Positions 6,700 to 11,919 of a DNA stretch of 11,919 nucleotides are shown piece after piece. The notes under the pieces are model-generated. The model saw only the letters and a program-made list of their open reading frames with translations, did no database searches and had not been told where the DNA came from. A program made the translations under genes and the position numbers. The number at the start of each line of letters is the position of its first letter. Position 1 is the first letter of the stretch. Origin of the DNA: CAMPJM01 sp964440915 (GTDB lineage: Bacteria > Bacteroidota > Bacteroidia > Cytophagales > Cyclobacteriaceae). The stretch covers positions 1-11,919 of the forward strand of contig CAYTTV010000081.1 in the NCBI GenBank assembly GCA_964440915.1, in the 5' to 3' direction.

Positions 6700-9108
6700 A
6701 TGGCAAAAAACCTAGTAATAGTCGAGTCTCCTGCTAAGGCGAAAACCATTGAAAGTTACTTGGGAAAGGATTATTTGGTTGCTTCCAGTTACGGACATGT
6801 TCGGGATTTGCCTAAGGGCGACAAGGCGATAGACAAGGAAAACGGATTCAAACCAACTTATGAAATCTCCAAAGACAAGGTAGATGTTGTGAGGCAGTTG
6901 AAGAAATTAGCGAAGGAATCAGAGATGGTTTATCTGGCCAGTGATGATGACCGTGAAGGGGAAGCCATTAGTTGGCACCTCAAAGAAGCTTTATCATTGA
7001 ATGATGACAATACCCGTCGTATTGTTTTTAGAGAAATCACGAAAAGTGCTATCTTAAATGCGATACAAAATCCGAGGGGCATAGACATTGCACTGGTAAA
7101 TGCCCAGCAAGCAAGAAGGGTTTTGGACAGGCTTGTGGGGTTTGAACTTTCTCCTATCTTATGGAAAAAAATTAAAACTGGCCTTTCTGCCGGCAGGGTG
7201 CAATCCGTAGCGGTGCGCCTCGTGGTGGAAAGGGAGCGGGAAATAGATAAATTTAAATCTGTATCTTCCTTTAAGATCACTGCTTTATTTGATCTTGGCA
7301 ATGGAAAAGTGCTTCAAGCAGAGCTGGGCGAGCGATTCAAGACCGAGGAAGAGGCCCAGGCTTTCCTAGAGAAATGCCAAGGTGCGGAATTCAGTATAAA
7401 GAATTTGGAGAAGAAACCGGCCAAAAAGTCCCCGGCCCCTCCGTTCACCACTTCTACTTTGCAGCAGGAGGCTTCCCGAAAACTAGGCTATTCTGTAGCC
7501 CAGACCATGACCTTGGCACAGAGACTTTACGAGGCGGGAAAGATTTCTTATATGAGAACAGATTCATTGAACCTGTCTCAGGAAGCGATTAAGGGAGCCG
7601 CCGATGCAATCGCTAATTCCTATGGCAAAGAGTATGCACACCAACGTGTGTTCAAAACAAAGTCTGCCGGTGCTCAGGAGGCGCACGAGGCGATAAGACC
7701 AACAGATTTTGGTGCCCAACAAGTAAATGTGGGCGACCATAAAGCCAATCGTTTATATGAACTGATTTGGAAGCGTGCAATAGCTTCTCAAATGGCCGAT
7801 GCCCAACTGGAAAAAACTACTGCTACTATAGCCATTTCTACAGTGCCTCAAACACTGACTGCCAGTGGCGAGGTGATTAAATTTGAAGGGTTTCTTAAAG
7901 TTTATATAGAATCCACCGACGATGAGGATCATGATGAAGAGCAAAAGGGCATGCTGCCTCCTTTGGAGATAGGACAGGAGCTGACGCTAGAGCATCTGAA
8001 GGCGCGGGAACTCTTTAGTAGACCTCCTGCACGATATACGGAGGCAAGCTTGGTGAAAAAATTAGAAGAGATGGGAATAGGCAGGCCTTCTACTTATGCT
8101 CCTACCATTTCCACCATTCAAAAGCGAGGTTATGTGGTCAAAGAGTTTAGGGAAGGTAAAGAGCGCAAGTTCGTAGAGTTGATTCTTAAAGATGACCAGA
8201 TCGCTAAATCAAATAATACTGAGATTACCGGCACCGAGAAAAATAAGCTTTTTCCTACCAATATTGCCATGGTGGTCAATGATTTTCTTGTAAAGCACTT
8301 TCCAAATGTAATTGACTATTCTTTTACTGCCAATGTAGAAAAGGAGTTTGATGAGATAGCACAAGGAGAAAAAGCATGGGATGAGATGATCGACGATTTC
8401 TATGGTAGGTTTAAACCACGAGTGGAAAAGACGGAGGCCATTGAAAGATCTTCTGTAGGAAGCTCTAGGGAGTTGGGTATAGATCCTAAAACTGGCAAAA
8501 ATGTAATTGCGAGGCTTGGGAGATTTGGGCCGATAGTGCAGTTGGGAGATACCGAGGGAGAAGAAAAACCTGAATATGCCAGCTTAAGAAAAGGGCAGTT
8601 TATTGAAAGCATGACGCTGGAGGACGCCTTGGAACTTTTTAAGCTACCTCGTGAGATTGGAGAGTTTGAGGACAAGAAAATGGTGGCAGCGATAGGCAGG
8701 TTTGGCCCTTATATTCGTCACGATAGCAAATTTTATTCCTTGCCTAAAGAGGAAGATCCCCACACTGTGGGTTATGACAAAGCCATTGAAATTATTCAAG
8801 CCAAGCGAAAGGCCGATGCAGAGAAGTTTATAAAAGGTTTTGAAGAAAATCCTGATGTACAAATTCTGAACGGACGATGGGGGCCTTATATAAAAGTGGG
8901 GAAACAAAATGTAAAAATCCCAAAAGATAGGCTTCCAGAGGACTTGACATTGGAGGAATGTCTACAGTTGGCAGAGGAAGCTCCTACAAAAAAAGGAAGG
9001 GGGAAGACAACGGCGAACAAAACAACGGCGAAGAAAACAACCACGAAAGCTTCGGCCACCACTAAGAAAAAAGCGAAGCCTGTAGCAAAGGGAAAGGATT
9101 CAAAATAG
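6700..9108 (+). CDS. topA: DNA topoisomerase I (type IA)
   Basis: This 802-residue enzyme relaxes negatively supercoiled DNA by cutting and rejoining one strand. The N-terminal Toprim domain shows VIVESPAKAKTIE with Glu9, and DDDREGE (82-88), the metal-binding acidic cluster. QQARRVLDRLVGFELSP and KTGLSAGRVQSVAVR are standard type IA motifs. The catalytic Tyr284 lies in SYMRTDS with Arg286 beside it, followed by GIGRPSTYA. The C-terminus has three Toprim-C repeats with G-R-(F/W)-G-P cores at about 607-611, 666-670 and 725-729, then a Lys-rich tail. No Cys-rich zinc fingers are present, unlike E. coli TopA but as commonly seen in this phylum. An in-frame TTG at 6664 would add 12 residues; the ATG at 6700 is preferred because of its Shine-Dalgarno and because family members begin about there. 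The gene is followed by a strong terminator and appears to be transcribed alone. Confidence 0.97.
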   Translation: MAKNLVIVESPAKAKTIESYLGKDYLVASSYGHVRDLPKGDKAIDKENGFKPTYEISKDKVDVVRQLKKLAKESEMVYLASDDDREGEAISWHLKEALSLNDDNTRRIVFREITKSAILNAIQNPRGIDIALVNAQQARRVLDRLVGFELSPILWKKIKTGLSAGRVQSVAVRLVVEREREIDKFKSVSSFKITALFDLGNGKVLQAELGERFKTEEEAQAFLEKCQGAEFSIKNLEKKPAKKSPAPPFTTSTLQQEASRKLGYSVAQTMTLAQRLYEAGKISYMRTDSLNLSQEAIKGAADAIANSYGKEYAHQRVFKTKSAGAQEAHEAIRPTDFGAQQVNVGDHKANRLYELIWKRAIASQMADAQLEKTTATIAISTVPQTLTASGEVIKFEGFLKVYIESTDDEDHDEEQKGMLPPLEIGQELTLEHLKARELFSRPPARYTEASLVKKLEEMGIGRPSTYAPTISTIQKRGYVVKEFREGKERKFVELILKDDQIAKSNNTEITGTEKNKLFPTNIAMVVNDFLVKHFPNVIDYSFTANVEKEFDEIAQGEKAWDEMIDDFYGRFKPRVEKTEAIERSSVGSSRELGIDPKTGKNVIARLGRFGPIVQLGDTEGEEKPEYASLRKGQFIESMTLEDALELFKLPREIGEFEDKKMVAAIGRFGPYIRHDSKFYSLPKEEDPHTVGYDKAIEIIQAKRKADAEKFIKGFEENPDVQILNGRWGPYIKVGKQNVKIPKDRLPEDLTLEECLQLAEEAPTKKGRGKTTANKTTAKKTTTKASATTKKKAKPVAKGKDSK
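9004..9048 (+). repeat. 15-base tandem repeat in the topA tail
   Basis: Three in-frame 15-base units encode KTTAN, KTTAK and KTTTK (residues 769-783 of TopA). The 11-base core ACAACGGCGAA is identical in the first two copies and diverged in the third. The units form part of a Lys/Thr/Ala-rich basic tail that probably contacts DNA, and the copy number may vary between strains through slippage. Confidence 0.8.
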
Positions 9109-9132
9109 TATCAACTTTTGAATGTGTAATTG

Positions 9133-9183
9133 AAAGGTCCGTAGCAAAGAGAAAATAACAATTCTAGGCTTCGGACTTTTTTT
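9133..9183 (+). terminator. Intrinsic terminator after topA
   Basis: AAAGGTCCG (9133-9141) pairs with CGGACTTTT (9172-9180) with one G-T wobble. After a T-T mismatch the stem continues with AGC/GCT, leaving a loop of about 22 bases. A run of seven T residues (9177-9183) overlaps and follows the right arm. It begins 25 bases after the topA stop and separates topA from the downstream gene. Confidence 0.75.
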
Positions 9184-9225
9184 ATATGTAGATTTAGAGG
9201 GAACGGGCCCTATTGATAGAAGCTA

Positions 9226-11847
9226 ATGGATATGCCAAATAAGCCGTTTTACTTTTTGTTGTTGTATTTTTTATTGGGCATGCACCTTATGGCCTTAGGG
9301 CAAGGGGTGAGAGGCGAAGTTGTGGATAAGCATGGCGAGCCACTTCCTTATGCTACAATTTATCTTCCTGAGCTCAATCTAGGGGCTTCTACGAATGAAC
9401 AAGGAAGGTTCGAAATAAAGTTGTCACCAGGGCAGCACATTATCCAAGTACAATATGTGGGGTATGAAAAAGTTCAAAAGCAGGTTGAGGTAAAATCGGA
9501 TTGGGCAGAAGTAGACTTTGAATTGGCAGAACAGACTGTGCTACTAGGAGAGTTGCAAATTAGAAGTAGGGATGAAGACCCTGCCTATACCATCATGCGC
9601 AAGGCAATTGCCAAAAGAAAGTACCATCTGTTGCAATACGATGCCTATGAAGTGAAGGTGTACATGAAGGGTACGGGAGAATTGAACAAAGCCCCTTTTT
9701 TCTTGCGAAGAAGAATCGAAAAGGAGGGAGGAATTAAACTCAACGAAGCCTATACCACAGAGGCCGTGAGTGAGGTGAAGTTTAGGCAGCCCAATACGGT
9801 TGAAGAAAAAATTATCTCGATGCGCACTTCCGGTGAGGTGGAAGAGCCTCCTTCGCCCAACTTGCTTATCAATCAAAGTTTTTATCAGGACAAGATCATT
9901 ACAGCCATATCACCCTTGGCAGGTTCCGCTTTTGCTTACTATAGGTTTCAATATGAAGGCAATTTTAAGGAGGGCGAAATCACCGTCAATAAAATTAAGG
10001 TGACGCCTCGGTCACGAGGAGAGAATGTTTTTGAAGGCTACATCTATATCATTGACGACCTATGGGCTATTCATAGTGTGGATTTAAAAACTAGTTTTCT
10101 CGGGTTTATGGTTGGGATGCAAATCGACTATTCGGAGATCGTCCCACGGTTGTGGATGCCTGTCACCCACCGGCTTGATTTCTCAGGCAAGGCTTTTGGC
10201 TTTGCTGGCAACTTCCGTTACTTGGCTTCCTTGAGCGATTATAAGATTGAGCTCAATCAAGACCTTATTGCGGATGTAGAGGTTGTCGACGAAATTATAG
10301 AAGACGTTCCACAGGATATTCCTCAGGTGAAAGGGAAAGCGCAGGTAGCAGAAGTTTTGGAAGCCGAAGATAAAATGAGCAGGAAGCAATTCCGCAAGAT
10401 GATCAATCAGTATGAAAAGGAGGCTCTGAAAGAAAGCAAAGAGCCCGATGTGATCAGTGATAGGACTTATACGATCGACAGCTTGGCCACAAAACGGGAC
10501 TCATCTTATTGGGTGAATGTACGGCCCGTGCCGCTCACGCCCAAAGAAATACAAGGTTATGCAAGAGATGATTCCTTGAGCAGGGTGAGGATCGCTAGGG
10601 TTACCGGCAAGGATTCAGCCAATGTTATCAAGAAGGGCGGATTTAAATTTTTCGACATCTTTACGGGAGGCAATTATAATTTTTCGCCTACAACCAGTTT
10701 TCGTCTTAGACCCACACTATTCAATACTTATTTCAATACTGTGGAAGGCGTCAACATCAACCTCTCGGGAACACTCAAGCATGAATTTGATAGCTTGAAG
10801 AAATCCTTTGAGCTGACGCCAGTGGTGCGTTATGGCTTTTCGAGTGAGGATGTATATAGTAAAATTGGCCTGGCGTATTCCAGCAAGCGAGAAAGGGGCT
10901 TTAGTCGCATAGCGGTCGAAGGTGGGAGGTTTGTGTCGCAGTATAACGAAGATGAACCTATTCATCCCCATATCAATACTTTCAGCTCCTTGCTTTTCAG
11001 AAAGAACTATATGAAAATTTATGAAAAACAATATGCTAAAGTGGAATATCAATTCGCCCCGTCAGATTGGTTGATTTTCAATGCTAGCGCGGAATGGGCT
11101 CAGCGAAGTGCGCTATTCAATACCAATGATTACAGTCTGTTTTATAGGAAAAGGGATTATACCCCGAATGAACCTGTCAATTCCGAGTTGGAGGATACAG
11201 GTTTTCCACAGCATGAAGCCACCAAGTTTAAAGCGTCGATTCGCTATTGGCCTATTAAGAGATATACCATATATAATGGAAATAAGCGTCCTTTAAGAGA
11301 TCGTTCGCCAGAGTTGTTGCTGTCCTACGAGAAAGGAATAGCCAATTGGCTAGGCAGCGATGTTGATTTCGACCACCTATCAGCTGGCCTTAAGCACAGC
11401 TTTGTTTTTGGCGTAAGCGGCAAGTTGGAATTCGAAATCTTAGGTGGGACTTTCCTTAACAAGAACCAAATGTTCTTTATGGATTACAAACATTTTGATG
11501 GCAATCGTACTATCCTGAGCAGCATAAGACCTGCTGGTGCTTTTCGATTACTTGACTATTATATGTTCAGTACCGATGGTGCCTATTTTTCAGGGCACAC
11601 ACATTACCAGTTCCGGAAATTTTTGATTACCCAACTTCCTGAGATCCGCTTCTCAGGCATAAGGGAAAATATATTTTTCAATTACCTGAAAACAGAAACC
11701 TCACCTCATTATTATGAAGTAGGTTATTCTATCGACCGCATATTCCGCTTGTTGCGATTGGAGGTAGCAGCGTCTTTTCATGACAGCCATTACCAAGAAG
11801 TTGGGCTGAGAATTGGCTTGGCTACGATTTTCACGATAGGGCAGTGA
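9226..11847 (+). CDS. DUF5686 family outer-membrane protein with carboxypeptidase-regulatory-like domain
   Basis: The 873-residue product begins with a signal peptide (about 1-25, hydrophobic FLLLYFLLGMHLMALG before QG). A carboxypeptidase-D-regulatory-like beta domain follows (about 27-105), seen in GEVVDKHGEPLPYATIY, the STNEQGRFEI turn and VQYVGYEK. This domain is common at the N-terminus of Bacteroidota outer-membrane proteins such as TonB-dependent receptors. The rest (about 120-873) matches the DUF5686 family pattern, beginning with a PAYTIMRKAIAKRKYHLL-like segment. A charged low-complexity linker lies about 348-415. The C-terminal half is rich in alternating aromatic and polar residues with many short strands, which suggests a beta barrel. 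No TonB box or plug domain is recognised, so it is not a SusC-type transporter. Its function is unknown; an outer-membrane structural or assembly role is a guess. The ATG at 9226 precedes the signal peptide; Met3 (9232) is an equally possible start. It stands alone after the topA terminator. Confidence 0.85.
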   Translation: MDMPNKPFYFLLLYFLLGMHLMALGQGVRGEVVDKHGEPLPYATIYLPELNLGASTNEQGRFEIKLSPGQHIIQVQYVGYEKVQKQVEVKSDWAEVDFELAEQTVLLGELQIRSRDEDPAYTIMRKAIAKRKYHLLQYDAYEVKVYMKGTGELNKAPFFLRRRIEKEGGIKLNEAYTTEAVSEVKFRQPNTVEEKIISMRTSGEVEEPPSPNLLINQSFYQDKIITAISPLAGSAFAYYRFQYEGNFKEGEITVNKIKVTPRSRGENVFEGYIYIIDDLWAIHSVDLKTSFLGFMVGMQIDYSEIVPRLWMPVTHRLDFSGKAFGFAGNFRYLASLSDYKIELNQDLIADVEVVDEIIEDVPQDIPQVKGKAQVAEVLEAEDKMSRKQFRKMINQYEKEALKESKEPDVISDRTYTIDSLATKRDSSYWVNVRPVPLTPKEIQGYARDDSLSRVRIARVTGKDSANVIKKGGFKFFDIFTGGNYNFSPTTSFRLRPTLFNTYFNTVEGVNINLSGTLKHEFDSLKKSFELTPVVRYGFSSEDVYSKIGLAYSSKRERGFSRIAVEGGRFVSQYNEDEPIHPHINTFSSLLFRKNYMKIYEKQYAKVEYQFAPSDWLIFNASAEWAQRSALFNTNDYSLFYRKRDYTPNEPVNSELEDTGFPQHEATKFKASIRYWPIKRYTIYNGNKRPLRDRSPELLLSYEKGIANWLGSDVDFDHLSAGLKHSFVFGVSGKLEFEILGGTFLNKNQMFFMDYKHFDGNRTILSSIRPAGAFRLLDYYMFSTDGAYFSGHTHYQFRKFLITQLPEIRFSGIRENIFFNYLKTETSPHYYEVGYSIDRIFRLLRLEVAASFHDSHYQEVGLRIGLATIFTIGQ

Positions 11848-11919
11848 GTAGTGTGCCTTTATGTTATATTAACTTAACAACCTTTGGCCTTGCTTTAGGA
11901 TCAATCCATCTTCCAAGGT
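11848..11919. other. Non-coding tail at the right edge
   Basis: The 72 bases after the DUF5686 stop contain no complete feature. CCTTTGG (11881-11887) and CCAAGG (11913-11918) could form a short bulged stem that is cut by the window edge. Two minus-strand frames are open from the edge to stops at 11864-11866 and 11869-11871, but 16-17 codons are too few to call the 3' end of a gene. Confidence 0.4.

Noticed and set aside
11864..11919. 3' end of a minus-strand gene entering from the right
   Set aside because: Two different minus-strand frames are open to the edge for 16-17 codons, and neither can be recognised or preferred.

Overview
The window reads as a chromosomal segment of a Bacteroidota bacterium, most likely from the Cytophagales or a related marine or soil group; the order is an inference. 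The phylum call rests on four things: a one-protein hybrid two-component regulator ending in an AraC helix-turn-helix; a lipoprotein whose lipobox cysteine is followed by an acidic stretch, as in Bacteroidota surface lipoproteins; an outer-membrane DUF5686 protein with a carboxypeptidase-regulatory-like domain; and a topoisomerase I with the zinc-finger-free C-terminus common in this phylum. Most starts lack a Shine-Dalgarno sequence, and the one recognisable promoter resembles the Bacteroidota TTTG / TAnnTTTG type.

Layout. Positions 1-459 hold no recognisable gene. Positions 460-3465 (+) encode a TPR-sensor hybrid histidine kinase / response regulator / AraC protein. Convergent to it, 3559-5625 (-) encodes the most interesting gene: a predicted surface lipoprotein that joins a cholesterol-dependent-cytolysin-like (CDC/thiol-activated cytolysin) pore-forming core to a C-terminal LamG-like jelly-roll domain. 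The LamG-like domain sits where canonical CDCs have domain 4 with the Trp-rich undecapeptide. A long inverted repeat lies between the two convergent genes. A 427-base non-coding stretch follows (5626-6052), with a 21-base-phased direct repeat near the cytolysin start and a 15-base imperfect inverted repeat. Then come a SixA-type histidine phosphatase (6053-6556, -) and, divergent from it, topA (6700-9108, +), which ends at a good intrinsic terminator. The last gene (9226-11847, +) is a DUF5686 outer-membrane-type protein.

How they may work together. sixA, topA and the DUF5686 gene look like ordinary chromosomal genes without an obvious functional link. The sensor/AraC gene and the cytolysin-like gene are the accessory pair. 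Their proximity, and an AraC-like spacing of direct repeats upstream of the cytolysin, make it a reasonable but untested idea that the regulator controls the lipoprotein. No mobile element, CRISPR array, tRNA or rRNA was seen.
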